From Thermaceae bacterium (GTDB lineage: Bacteria > Deinococcota > Deinococci > Deinococcales > Marinithermaceae), in the NCBI GenBank assembly GCA_026985615.1, contig JALSQD010000051.1, forward strand, positions 29,865 to 93,864: 64,000 nt of DNA, in the 5' to 3' direction. A program made the position numbers and the translations under genes. Shown here piece after piece: positions 43,642 through 52,422 of the stretch (its first letter is position 1; each line of letters begins with the position of its first letter). The notes below the pieces were generated by a model that ran no database searches, was not told the origin of the DNA, and worked only from the letters and a program-made list of their open reading frames with translations.

Positions 43642-45445
43642 CACCGAAGCGCACGTTCTGCTGTGCGGCCTCACCCGGCAGCTGGGGAACGTAAACCGCC
43701 TGGTAGCTCAGCGTCCAGGTAAAACAGCAGTCGTTGAGGGTGAGCTCGAGCCCCGCCCGGCTCACCCGGCCCTGCAAGAGGTCCCAGCCCAGCGAGGGCG
43801 CGAGCGCCCAGCCGCCGGCGCAGTCGGGCGCGGCCGGCCGGTAGCCGAGGCGCAGCTCGCTGTAATCCAGCGCGCCGCCGTCCCAACCGCGCCACCAGGC
43901 GAGCTCCAGCTCGCTCCCTGCGCGCGCCGCCGCGAGCGTCCAGCGCTCGTCGGCGCGCTGCAGCGCCCCTCCGGGGTCGCGCCTCTGCTCGAGCCGCCAG
44001 GACGCCGCGGCACCGCCGTAGCCCAGCCGGGCGGAGTAGACCCGGTCGTCGCGGCTCACCGCGCCCGCGGCTAGGTCGTAGCGCAGCTCGCGCCGGAAAC
44101 CGACGGCCACCCGGAGCGCGCGCCCGGCCTCGAACGCGACCCGCTGCCGCGCCCCGCGCGCCTCGTAGCCGTACCGGGGCAGCCCGTAGGCGTCGTAGGC
44201 CTCGAGACGAAGCTTCAGCCCGTCGCCGTAAGCGAGCTCGAGCCGTCCGCCGCCCCAGGCGTAGGGGGCGGCGTCGGGGTAGACCGCCGCAGCGAAGGGC
44301 AGCTCCAGGCGGGTGGAAAACGAACCCACACGCCGCTCGAAGGCCGTTATCGTTCCCGCCGCGCCCGCGGCCAGACCGGTCCGCTCCTCGTGGGCCAGCC
44401 GCGCGAAGGGGCGTAGCCGCAACCCGCCCAGGTCGAGGGTCCGCGCGAGCGTGAACGACGCCACGGAGCGGTTCAGGCCGCGCGACCAGCCGATGCGGAA
44501 GTCGAGCGGGCCGTCCGCAAGGCGCACGTCGGGCTCGACCCGCTCGCGCCAGAACGCGCCGTCCCAGGTGCGCACCGGCCGCAGGCCAAAGCGTACCGTT
44601 CCGTCCGGCCCCCGGTAGTCCACCGCCAGGCGCACGGCCTCGGTCTTATCCACGACTAGCGCACCCCCTACGTTCTCAGCCATGAGCGTAAGGCGGGTGC
44701 GCCAGCGCCCGAACGCCTCGCCCTTGGCGGGAAGCGGCAGCCCCTCCACCCCAAAGTTCCAACCGTTTCCGTAGCTAAAGCGCAATGGAAACTGCAGGTC
44801 GAGGGGCTCGTTCAGGTCCACCCGCAGCTCCTCGGGCCGGGCCAGCGACGCACCGTAGAGCCGGAAGGTGCTCCGGTCGAGCAAAAGCCGCCCGTCCGCA
44901 AAGCGAAAGGTCGCCTGCTGGGCCAGTAGCTCGATCGCCTGACCGCAGGCGCAGGGCGTACTCCATACCCCCTCGGCCACGAAGACGTCGTCCTCGATCC
45001 GGCCGCGCTCGGCCCGGAAGCGGTAGCGCGAGGTAGCCGCGGCCACAGCCTCGAGCCACACCGTACCACCTTCCACCGTCGCGCGCGCGGCGGTGAGCGT
45101 CGCGTCGCCGCGGGAAAAGGTGGCCCGTTCGAAGACCAGTCGCTCGGCGTCGCCGACCAGCCGCTCGGCGGCCACCCGCCACCCCTGCACCGTCCCGCGC
45201 ACACGCTCGGCCTCCAGCACCCCGCGCACGCGGTCGTAGACGATGCGCTCGGCCTCCAGCGCGCCCGAGGCGTCTTCCAAACAGGCGCGCTCGCTAAAGA
45301 CCAGCGCCTCGCCGTTGAACTCGAAGCCGTCTCCAGCCAGCACCAGGGGCGGGCGCTCGAGCTCGAGCACCACGTCGCGGTCCGCGCAGCCCGCAGCCCA
45401 GGCCAGGCCGAAGGCGACGAGCAGGAGGGCTAAGGCGCGTCTCAC
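43628..45445 (-). CDS. LptD/OstA-like outer-membrane beta-barrel protein
   Basis: 605 residues with signal peptide (residues 1-18 or so, MRRALALLLVAFGLAWAA). Residues 25-210 repeat OstA-like strands such as LEAERIVYDRVRGVLEAERV, and the rest is a long series of amphipathic beta strands typical of a barrel. A lone Cys follows the signal peptide (AAGCADRD) and could mark lipidation. The organisation is like LptD but the sequence is diverged, and the cargo in a Thermaceae envelope is not known. GTG 45445 is 6 nt after TAGAAT (45452-45457), which overlaps the stop of the LptA-like gene. Confidence 0.7.
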   Translation of the reverse strand: MRRALALLLVAFGLAWAAGCADRDVVLELERPPLVLAGDGFEFNGEALVFSERACLEDASGALEAERIVYDRVRGVLEAERVRGTVQGWRVAAERLVGDAERLVFERATFSRGDATLTAARATVEGGTVWLEAVAAATSRYRFRAERGRIEDDVFVAEGVWSTPCACGQAIELLAQQATFRFADGRLLLDRSTFRLYGASLARPEELRVDLNEPLDLQFPLRFSYGNGWNFGVEGLPLPAKGEAFGRWRTRLTLMAENVGGALVVDKTEAVRLAVDYRGPDGTVRFGLRPVRTWDGAFWRERVEPDVRLADGPLDFRIGWSRGLNRSVASFTLARTLDLGGLRLRPFARLAHEERTGLAAGAAGTITAFERRVGSFSTRLELPFAAAVYPDAAPYAWGGGRLELAYGDGLKLRLEAYDAYGLPRYGYEARGARQRVAFEAGRALRVAVGFRRELRYDLAAGAVSRDDRVYSARLGYGGAAASWRLEQRRDPGGALQRADERWTLAAARAGSELELAWWRGWDGGALDYSELRLGYRPAAPDCAGGWALAPSLGWDLLQGRVSRAGLELTLNDCCFTWTLSYQAVYVPQLPGEAAQQNVRFGVRLR

Positions 45446-45449
45446 CCGC

Positions 45450-46109
45450 TCATTCTAAAGGCTCATTGGGGAGCGCTTTCTTGGCGTAGGGCAGCAGGCG
45501 TTCGGCCGCCTCGGGCGGGAGCTGGCTGCTTGCCCGCACCTCGCCGGTCTCGGTGTCGAAGCGCAGGTAGAGTGGCTTCTCGGGGTTCTGGCCCCGCAGG
45601 GTCACGCCAAGCTGGGCATCCTGGTAGGTGTAGGGGGCTACGAGCAGCACCTCGCCGGCCCGGTAGTCGGCCACCAGCCGCGCCGCGGTGAGCTCGGGCG
45701 TAACCGCGCGCACGGAGCCCTCCACCACGGCCACCCCTGCCTTGAGGTCGATCCAGCCGCGCTCGGCGGTGAGCCCCTCAATCCGGTCGCTGTCGAAGCG
45801 CACCCCGCCCTCGAGCCGAACCTCCTCACGCTCGGGCAGGTAGCGCATCCGCTCGGCAGCGAAGCGCACCTTCTCGGTGGCCATCTTGGCCTCGCGGGCG
45901 CTGATGTAGTCGCCCTCGACGTACTCGATATAGGTCGCGTCGATGCTCAGGTCGTGGGCGTTGTCGCGGATCACCCCGCCCTGGGGCAGCGTTGTCACGC
46001 CGGTGGCGAGGTCGTAGACCGAATCGCCGTAGGGCTCGATGGACAGCGCCGCGAACTGCGCCGCGGTGAGCACGAGCAGCAGCGTCGCTAGCGAAAGGGC
46101 GCGTCGCAT
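45450..46109 (-). CDS. LptA/OstA-like periplasmic protein
   Basis: 219 residues with signal peptide (MRRALSLATLLLVLTAAQF, then AALS). OstA-type repeats follow: YLPEREEVRLEGGVRFDSDR, GWIDLKAGVAVVEGSVRAV and RLVADYRAGEVLLVAP. Such proteins form a beta-jellyroll bridge that carries lipids across the periplasm. Adjacent to an LptD-like barrel gene, so the two probably act together in outer-membrane assembly. ATG 46109 is 6 nt after TATCCT (46116-46121). Confidence 0.7.
   Translation of the reverse strand: MRRALSLATLLLVLTAAQFAALSIEPYGDSVYDLATGVTTLPQGGVIRDNAHDLSIDATYIEYVEGDYISAREAKMATEKVRFAAERMRYLPEREEVRLEGGVRFDSDRIEGLTAERGWIDLKAGVAVVEGSVRAVTPELTAARLVADYRAGEVLLVAPYTYQDAQLGVTLRGQNPEKPLYLRFDTETGEVRASSQLPPEAAERLLPYAKKALPNEPLE
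45452..45457 (-). promoter_or_regulatory. -10 box TAGAAT, 6 nt from GTG 45445
   Basis: Internal leaderless-type promoter of the LptD-like gene; its TAG is also the stop of the LptA-like gene. Confidence 0.45.
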
Positions 46110-46115
46110 GGCCTT

Positions 46116-46121
46116 AGGATA
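46116..46121 (-). promoter_or_regulatory. -10 box TATCCT, 6 nt from ATG 46109
   Basis: Leaderless-type promoter of the LptA-like gene; supports ATG 46109 over the open upstream frame. Confidence 0.5.
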
Positions 46122-46149
46122 GCGCCGGCGCGGGTGAAGGGCATGAAAT

Positions 46150-46175
46150 GCCCCCGGCCGCACGCGGCCGGGGGC
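46150..46175 (-). terminator. GC-rich hairpin after nuo operon 2
   Basis: GCCCCCGGCCG and CGGCCGGGGGC form a perfect 11-bp stem with a 4-nt loop, 15 nt past the nuoN2 stop; the following minus-strand bases ATTTC give a weak U-tract. It isolates the operon from the LptA-like promoter. Confidence 0.75.
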
Positions 46176-46190
46176 GGAAAGGACCAGCTT

Positions 46191-47597
46191 CTAGAGCAGA
46201 CCGGCCACGGCCTGCTGCAACCAGCCCAGCACCGACTGGGGCCAGACGCCCAGCGCGATCACGGCCACCGCCAGCACCACCATGAGGCTGAGCGCGGTGG
46301 GCGAGATCTCGAGCGCCTGCGCCTCCTCGCCCGGCTCCTCGAGGAAGACCGCGGCGAGGATGCGGAAGTAGAAATAGTAGCCGAGCACGACCATCACCAC
46401 GGCCACGACCAGCGCGGTCCAGGCCTGCGCCTCGGCCAGCGCGGCGAAGACGTAGAGCTTGGCCAAGAAGCCCGCTAGCAGCGGCACGCCCGCTAGCGAG
46501 AGGACGAAGATGGCCACGAGCACGCCCACGAGCGGGCTGCGACGACCCAGCCCTTTCCAGCCCGCGATGGTCGAGGGCACGCCCCGCGCCTCCAGCGCCT
46601 CGAGCGCGAAGAAGAGGCCCAGGCTGGTGACGATGTAGGCGAGCAGGTAGTAGGCGACGGCCACGTAGCCGGTGAGGCTCACGGTGGCGAGCGCCAGGCC
46701 CAGAAAGCCCATGTGCACGATGGTGGAGTAGGCCAGCAGCCGCTTAAGGTCGGCCTGCAAGAGCGCCCAGAGGCTGCCCAGCACCACCGAGACGAGCGCC
46801 AGGCCCGTGATCCAGCCCACCACCGGCGAGGAAGCCCCGCCGAAGGCGCGGCTGAGCAGCACCGCCAGCCCCAGCGCCACCGCGGTCTTGGGGGCCACGC
46901 TGAGGAAGCCCGCCATGAGCGGGAAGGAGCCCTGGTAGGCATCGGGCGCCCAGGCGTGGAAGGGCACCCAGGCGAGCTTGAAGCCCAGGCCCACCAGCAT
47001 CAGCGCCAGGCCGCCCAGCGCCAGCGGGGTGGTGTTGTAGGCGAGCCCGAGGGCGATGCCGGGGTAGCCGATGCTGCCGGTCTCGGCGTAGACGAGGGCC
47101 ATGCCAAAGAGCAGCAGCGCCGAGCCGACCGCGCCCAGCATCATGTACTTGGCCGCGGCCTCGGTGCCGAAGCGGCGCTCGCGGTTGTAGCCGACGAGCA
47201 CGTAGGTGCTGTAGGCCGAGAGCTCGAGCCCCAGGTAGAAGATGAGCAGGTGCACCGAGCCCACGAGCAGGATGCCGCCGAGCACGCCCCACATCACCAG
47301 CGCGTGCACCTCGCCGCTGCCGAGGGCGAAGCCGCCCTCGCGGATCGTCGCGCCCGCGGCCACGAGCAGGCCCACCAGGCTGAGGAGCACGATCGCCAGC
47401 GCCGTGGTGGGGCCGAGCTGGATCGCACCGTAGAGCGTGCCGGTCTCGCCAGCGGCGCCAAGCCCGAGGAGCAGGGTGGCCCCGAAGATCGTGCCGCTGA
47501 TCGCCCCCAGCGCCCCCGGCCGGTCGTCGAAGTTGGGCGCGATCAGGGCCAGCACCAACCCGCCCAGCGCCAGGATTAGGATCACCGCCAGGGTCAT
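46191..47597 (-). CDS. nuoN: Complex I subunit N, second copy (operon 2)
   Basis: 468 residues, about 14 helices, antiporter-like. LELSAYSTYVLVGYNRERRF and KLAWVPFHAWAPDAYQGSFP hold the conserved Glu and Lys regions. It is clearly diverged from the operon 1 copy, so the two operons are not a recent duplication. Last gene of the 11-gene operon; start overlaps nuoM2. Confidence 0.94.
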   Translation of the reverse strand: MTLAVILILALGGLVLALIAPNFDDRPGALGAISGTIFGATLLLGLGAAGETGTLYGAIQLGPTTALAIVLLSLVGLLVAAGATIREGGFALGSGEVHALVMWGVLGGILLVGSVHLLIFYLGLELSAYSTYVLVGYNRERRFGTEAAAKYMMLGAVGSALLLFGMALVYAETGSIGYPGIALGLAYNTTPLALGGLALMLVGLGFKLAWVPFHAWAPDAYQGSFPLMAGFLSVAPKTAVALGLAVLLSRAFGGASSPVVGWITGLALVSVVLGSLWALLQADLKRLLAYSTIVHMGFLGLALATVSLTGYVAVAYYLLAYIVTSLGLFFALEALEARGVPSTIAGWKGLGRRSPLVGVLVAIFVLSLAGVPLLAGFLAKLYVFAALAEAQAWTALVVAVVMVVLGYYFYFRILAAVFLEEPGEEAQALEISPTALSLMVVLAVAVIALGVWPQSVLGWLQQAVAGLL

Positions 47598-49066
47598 TTC
47601 AGCACCTCCTGCACCAGGGTGAGTAGGGGTTGCACGCCCGCGTCGATCCAGGGCGTCAGCGCCGCCGGCACCAGGCCGAGCAGCACCGCCAGGAAGACGA
47701 GCGGCGCGGCCGCGGCGATCTCGACGACGTTCAGGTCCTCCATCTCGCCCTCGGCCTTACCCAGCAACACCCGCTGGATCGTCCAGAGCATGGCGCCAGC
47801 GAGGATGACGATGCCGAAGACCGCCCACCAGACGTAGGGGCGCGTCACCTCACCCAGGAAGCCGCCCCAAAGGCTCTGGAACTCGCCCAAGAAGCCCGCC
47901 AGGCCGGGAAGCCCCAGGCCGCCCAGAAGCGCCAGCCAGAGGATCGCCCCCAGCTTGGGCGCGGCGTTGTAGACGCCCTTCATCGCCGCGATCTCGCGGG
48001 TGTGGGTGCGGTCGGCCAGCAGGCCGACCATGAGGAACATCAGGGCGGTGATCACGCCGTGGGCCACCATCTGGTAGACCGCGCCGTGCAACCCGATCGC
48101 GGTCATCGAGGCGATGCCCAGCAGGACGTAGCCCATGTGGTTGACCGAGGAGTTGGCGATGAGGCGCTTGAGGTCGCGCTGGGCGAGCGTGACATAGGCG
48201 CCGTAGACAATGGAAACGAGAGCAACGGCCGCGAGCACGCCCGAGAAGCGCTCGAGCTCCCCCGGGAAGAGCGCCAGGTTGAAGCGGATGAGACCGTAGC
48301 CACCCATCTTGAGGAGCAGCCCGGCCAGGAAGATCGAGCCCGCGGTGGGCGCCTGGGTGTGCGCGTGTGGCAGCCAGGTGTGCAGCGGCACCGCCGGCAG
48401 CTTGATGAGGAAGGCGAGGGCGAAGCCCCAGAAGAGCCAGCCCGCCGCCGGCAGGAGCGCCAGGTAGCCGGCCACGCTCACCAGGTCCAGGTAGTCGAAG
48501 CTGACCCGGCCCAGCGCCGGCGCGGCCAGGTAGGCCGTGGCCAGCATCGCCGCCAGCATGAGGACCGAGCCCACCAGCGAGTAGAGCAGGAACTTGACCG
48601 CCGCGTAGCGCCGCTCCTCGTAACCCCACAGCGCGATCATGAAGTACATCGGCACCAGCACGGCCTCGAAGAAGAGGAAGAAGACGATCAGGTCGAGCGC
48701 GGCGAAGACGCCCACCAAAGCACCCTGGAGGAGCAGCATCAGGGCGAAGAGGCCCTTGTCGGTCTTGCGCCAGCTGGCGAGCACGCTCACCGCAGTGAGC
48801 AGCGGGGTGAGCGCCACGAAAGGCAGGCTCAGCCCGTCGAGGCCCACGTGGAAGCTCGAGCCCACCAGCGGCAGCCAGTCGAACTTGACCTCGCCCACGA
48901 ACCCACCGTAGGAGACCGGGTAGGCCACGTAGACCCACAGGCTCGCGAGCAGGGTGAAGAGCGCCACGCCCAGCGCCGTGCGCTTGGCTGCCTCGGCGCG
49001 CGGGTCGTGGATCAGGCCGACGAAGGCGGCAGCCACGATGGGTAGGAAGATCAGGAGCAGGGTCAC
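47594..49066 (-). CDS. nuoM: Complex I subunit M, second copy (operon 2)
   Basis: 490 residues. Antiporter-like, with VFFLFFEAVLVPMYFMIALW (conserved Glu) and KLPAVPLHTWLPHAHTQAPT followed by GSIFLAGLLLKMGGYGLIRF (conserved Lys). This is nearer to the general NuoM consensus than the operon 1 protein, whose equivalent loop reads [20 protein letters not shown]. Start overlaps nuoL2 stop by 4 nt. Confidence 0.94.
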   Translation of the reverse strand: MTLLLIFLPIVAAAFVGLIHDPRAEAAKRTALGVALFTLLASLWVYVAYPVSYGGFVGEVKFDWLPLVGSSFHVGLDGLSLPFVALTPLLTAVSVLASWRKTDKGLFALMLLLQGALVGVFAALDLIVFFLFFEAVLVPMYFMIALWGYEERRYAAVKFLLYSLVGSVLMLAAMLATAYLAAPALGRVSFDYLDLVSVAGYLALLPAAGWLFWGFALAFLIKLPAVPLHTWLPHAHTQAPTAGSIFLAGLLLKMGGYGLIRFNLALFPGELERFSGVLAAVALVSIVYGAYVTLAQRDLKRLIANSSVNHMGYVLLGIASMTAIGLHGAVYQMVAHGVITALMFLMVGLLADRTHTREIAAMKGVYNAAPKLGAILWLALLGGLGLPGLAGFLGEFQSLWGGFLGEVTRPYVWWAVFGIVILAGAMLWTIQRVLLGKAEGEMEDLNVVEIAAAAPLVFLAVLLGLVPAALTPWIDAGVQPLLTLVQEVLK

Positions 49067-51066
49067 CGCACACCTCCCACGTAGAGCGCCAGCGCCCCGA
49101 GCAGCATGTAGAGCGCGTAGGTCGCGAAGCGGCCGCTCTGCAGATGACGCAGGAAGGCCGAGGCCACCTGGGTCGAGTAACCCACGAGGTCCACCAGCCC
49201 GTCCACCAGGTAGCGATCCACGAAGGCGAGCACGTAGGTGGGCGCTTGCGCGATCCGCCCGACCACCTGGTAGTAGAACTCGTCGATGTAGAAGCGCCGC
49301 TGCAGCATGCGCGTGAGCCAGACCGGCGCGCGCTGGCGCAGCGGATCGGTGCTGTACCAGAACCAGGCCAGGGCCACACCCGAAAGCGCCACCAGCGTGC
49401 CAGTAAGGTAGCCCATCATCAGTTTGGACGCGGGCAGGATCTCGGGCATCTCACCCCAGTAGACCAGCGTCAGCAGCCCGTAGCCACCCAGCGGACTGCC
49501 CCAGAGCCCCACGAAGAAGCTCAGCGCCGCCAGCGCCACCAGCGCGGTGATCATCTCGACGCCCGACTCGTGAGGGTGGTGCCCCTCGGGCGGGCTGGGG
49601 TCGGGCTCGGCCTCGTCCGGGCCCAGGTTGAGCCAGGGCGCGCCGCGCGTCCATTCCGCCGCCTTCCAGGGGCTGGGCATCGCCGGCTTGTGAAAGGCGA
49701 TCACGATCATGCGGGTGGTGTAGAAGGCGGTGAAGAAGGCCGCGGTCAGGCCCATCAGCCAAAGCGCCTTGGCGTGCTCCTCGGCGGCGTGGAGGATAAG
49801 GTCCTTCGACCAGAAGCCGGCGAAGGGCGGGATGCCCATCAGCGCCAGCGCCCCGATGAGGAAGGTCCAGTAAGTCCAGGGCATGTACTTCTTGAGCTGG
49901 TCCATTTCGAAGATGTCCTGGGTCTTGGCCCCGTGAATCATCGAGCCGGAGCCGAGGAACAAGAGTGCCTTGAAGAAGGCGTGGGCCACCAGGTGGAACA
50001 TCGCCGCGGCCCAACCGAAGACGCCCAGACCCAGGAACATGTAGCCGAGCTGGCTCACCGTGGACCAGGCCAGGATCTTCTTCACGTCGGCGAAGGCGGG
50101 CGCCAGAATGGCGGCGAAGAGGGCCGTGAATGCCCCCACCAGCGCCACCACCCACAGCACGTCGCCATGGATGAGCAGCGGGTAGAAGCGCGCGGTCAGG
50201 TAGACGCCCGCGGCCACCATCGTCGCCGCGTGGATCATGGCGCTGACCGGCGTGGGGCCCTCCATCGCGTCCAGAAGCCACACATGCAGCGGGAACTGGG
50301 CGCTCTTGCCCATCGCCGCCACGAAGACGAGCAGGCCCACCGCCGCCGCGGCGCCGGTGCCGATCATGGCCAGAGTCTGCTCGCTCGCCAGGTCGGCGAG
50401 GTCGAAGTTGCCCACCAGCAGGTAGAGCCAGAAGAGACCCAGCATGAAGCCCAGATCGGCCAGCTTGGTGGTGATGAAGGCCTTCTTCTGCGCCTGCTGG
50501 GCGGTCTTCTTCTTGTAAAGGAAGCCGATGAGCAGGTAGCTCATCAGGCCCATGACCTCCCAGGAGAGGAGCGAGTGGAAGAAGTTGCCCGCCAGCACGA
50601 AGGCCAGCATGGCGGCGCTGAAGAGCTGGAGGTAGGCGAAGAAGGTGGGGTAACGCTCCTCGCCGTCCATGTAGCCGACCGAGAAGAGGTGGATGAAAAG
50701 CGAGGCCAGCGCCACCATCGCGGTCACCACCGCGGCCAGCGCGTCGATGTAGATGACCAGGGGAATCCCGGCCTCCCCGCGGATGGCGAGCCAGTTCCAC
50801 TCGAGCCGGAAGGGAAAGTCGGGCGAACCCGCCTTGGCCAGCGCCTCCTCGTGGTGCCCGCCCAGGAGCGCGGCCAGGTCCCAGCCGGGGGCAGCCAGCA
50901 TCACGTCGTAGAGCAGCCCCAGCGAGAGCACTGCCACGACCGCCATCACCGCGGTGGCGATCCACCCCGAGCTGCGTCCCGGCAGCGAGCGCCCGAAGAG
51001 GATGAGCACCACGAACCCCAGCGCAGGCAGCAGCGGAATCCAGTAGCTTAGTTCAACGTAGCTCAC
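49063..51066 (-). CDS. nuoL: Complex I subunit L, second copy (operon 2)
   Basis: About 667 residues from GTG 51066, which has AAGGAGG upstream; the frame is open to 51117. LLSWEVMGLMSYLLIGFLY and GKSAQFPLHVWLLDAMEGPT with HAATMVAAGVYL are intact. A long C-terminal region with a Pro/Glu/Asp-rich loop (GPDEAEPDPSPPEGHHPHES) and a final helix fits the lateral arm. Keeping all three pump subunits argues for a full proton-translocating membrane arm. Confidence 0.94.
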   Translation of the reverse strand: MSYVELSYWIPLLPALGFVVLILFGRSLPGRSSGWIATAVMAVVAVLSLGLLYDVMLAAPGWDLAALLGGHHEEALAKAGSPDFPFRLEWNWLAIRGEAGIPLVIYIDALAAVVTAMVALASLFIHLFSVGYMDGEERYPTFFAYLQLFSAAMLAFVLAGNFFHSLLSWEVMGLMSYLLIGFLYKKKTAQQAQKKAFITTKLADLGFMLGLFWLYLLVGNFDLADLASEQTLAMIGTGAAAAVGLLVFVAAMGKSAQFPLHVWLLDAMEGPTPVSAMIHAATMVAAGVYLTARFYPLLIHGDVLWVVALVGAFTALFAAILAPAFADVKKILAWSTVSQLGYMFLGLGVFGWAAAMFHLVAHAFFKALLFLGSGSMIHGAKTQDIFEMDQLKKYMPWTYWTFLIGALALMGIPPFAGFWSKDLILHAAEEHAKALWLMGLTAAFFTAFYTTRMIVIAFHKPAMPSPWKAAEWTRGAPWLNLGPDEAEPDPSPPEGHHPHESGVEMITALVALAALSFFVGLWGSPLGGYGLLTLVYWGEMPEILPASKLMMGYLTGTLVALSGVALAWFWYSTDPLRQRAPVWLTRMLQRRFYIDEFYYQVVGRIAQAPTYVLAFVDRYLVDGLVDLVGYSTQVASAFLRHLQSGRFATYALYMLLGALALYVGGVR

Positions 51067-51076
51067 ATTCGCCTCC

Positions 51077-51385
51077 TTATCCGCGCATCTCGCTGATGGC
51101 GTCGTCTGTGACGGCACCGTGGGTGCGGTATACGTTCAAGAGGATCGCGAAGCCGATGGAGAGCTCGGCCGCGGCCACCACGATGATGAAGAGCGCGAAG
51201 ACCTGCCCCGCGAAGATCTGCGGGTCGCGGTAGGCGGCCACGCTGGCGAAGGCCAGGGCGGCGGCGTTGAGCAGGATCTCCACCGACATCAGCACCGCGA
51301 TCAGGTTGCGGCGCGTGAGCACGCCATAGAGCCCGATGACCATCAAGAGGCCGGAAAGCAGGAGGAAGTGTCCCAGCGTTACCAT
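51077..51385 (-). CDS. nuoK: Complex I subunit K, second copy (operon 2)
   Basis: 102 residues, three helices. The conserved acidic residues are present in MSVEILLNAAALAFASV and VVAAAELSIGFAILLNVY. It starts at ATG 51385, sharing a base with the nuoJ2 stop. Confidence 0.94.
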   Translation of the reverse strand: MVTLGHFLLLSGLLMVIGLYGVLTRRNLIAVLMSVEILLNAAALAFASVAAYRDPQIFAGQVFALFIIVVAAAELSIGFAILLNVYRTHGAVTDDAISEMRG

Positions 51386-51855
51386 CAGTCGGCCCTCCTT
51401 CGGGCGAGCACGATCGCGCCCACCATCGCGAGCAGCAGCAGCAGCGAGGCCACCTCGAAGGGCAGCAGCGCCGCCTGCAGCAGGTTGACGCCGAGCGTCT
51501 CGGGGCTCACCGGGGTGATCTGGCCGTCGCCGTGGCCCACCGCGCCCTTGAAGAAAACGAGTGCCGCGGCCGCGGCCAGAAAGCCCGCGACCAGCTGCCA
51601 GGTGCGCGGCGCAGGGCTGGTGCGCGACTGGGTCATCATGATGATGAAGAGCGTCATAATCGGGATCGCCGAGGCGTTGACCATGAACTGGATCGCGGCC
51701 AGCGCGGGCGAGCCCAGGAGCAGGTAGAGCCCCGCGACCAGGAAGAAGGTCACGGCCAGGCTCAAGGCGGCCCGCACCATGTTGGCGGTGGTCACCGCCA
51801 GCACGGCAAAGATGAGGATGAAGGCCGCCAGTACGTAGAACGCGGTCAGGCTCAC
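51385..51855 (-). CDS. nuoJ: Complex I subunit J, second copy (operon 2), altered third helix
   Basis: 156 residues from GTG 51855, preceded by GGAGGTG; the open frame upstream lies inside nuoI2 in another phase. Five helices. The helix that reads [12 protein letters not shown] in operon 1 reads MVNASAIPIMTLF here, so the conserved Tyr is Asn60 and the Gly is Ala or Ser. It is the most diverged subunit of the operon. Confidence 0.9.
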   Translation of the reverse strand: MSLTAFYVLAAFILIFAVLAVTTANMVRAALSLAVTFFLVAGLYLLLGSPALAAIQFMVNASAIPIMTLFIIMMTQSRTSPAPRTWQLVAGFLAAAAALVFFKGAVGHGDGQITPVSPETLGVNLLQAALLPFEVASLLLLLAMVGAIVLARRRAD

Positions 51856-52421
51856 GAGTCCACCTCCTCGGCCGGTTTCAGGATCTCGGCCAGCCCTCCG
51901 GGCTGCATCTCCGGCGGCGCCTTCTCGATGCGCCCGTCGTCGGTGCGGATCTCCACGCCGAACTTGGGGCTGTACCACTGGCGCGCCCGCCGCGCCTGCT
52001 CGTGCAGGAAGTCGATGTCCGCCTTGAGCGTCCTGAGATCGTAGGTGGACATCTCGAAGTCCTGGATGGTCACGATCGAGCTGACCGGGCAGGCCTCCAC
52101 GCAGGCGGCGCAGTACATGCAGTTGACGAGGTCGATGTCGAAGCGGTCGATGAGGAAGCCCTTGCCCTCGGGGTTGCGGTGGCGCTCGATGGTGATCACC
52201 TGCGCCGGACAGGCACGCTCGCACTGCAGGCAGACAATGCAACGCTCCGAGCCGTCCTCGTTCTCCACCAGCGCCAGCGACTGCACCGAGACCGGAGGCA
52301 GCTCGGGCTTCACGTAGGGGTAGAACTCGGTGGGCGCTTCCTCGTGGACGCGCTTGTGCACCGTGGCCATCCCGGTACCGATGGCCTTTACGGCTTGCCA
52401 GACTTCTTGCAAAAGGCTCAT
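51852..52421 (-). CDS. nuoI: Complex I subunit I, second copy (operon 2)
   Basis: 189 residues. Two [4Fe-4S] motifs, CIVCLQCERACP and CMYCAACVEACP, both intact. Without NuoEFG in this operon, NuoI is the likely docking point for an external donor such as ferredoxin. The C-terminal 50 residues (FLHEQARRARQWYSPKFGVE onward) are unlike NuoI1. ATG 52421 follows nuoH2 closely. Confidence 0.94.
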   Translation of the reverse strand: MSLLQEVWQAVKAIGTGMATVHKRVHEEAPTEFYPYVKPELPPVSVQSLALVENEDGSERCIVCLQCERACPAQVITIERHRNPEGKGFLIDRFDIDLVNCMYCAACVEACPVSSIVTIQDFEMSTYDLRTLKADIDFLHEQARRARQWYSPKFGVEIRTDDGRIEKAPPEMQPGGLAEILKPAEEVDS

Positions 52422-52422
52422 C

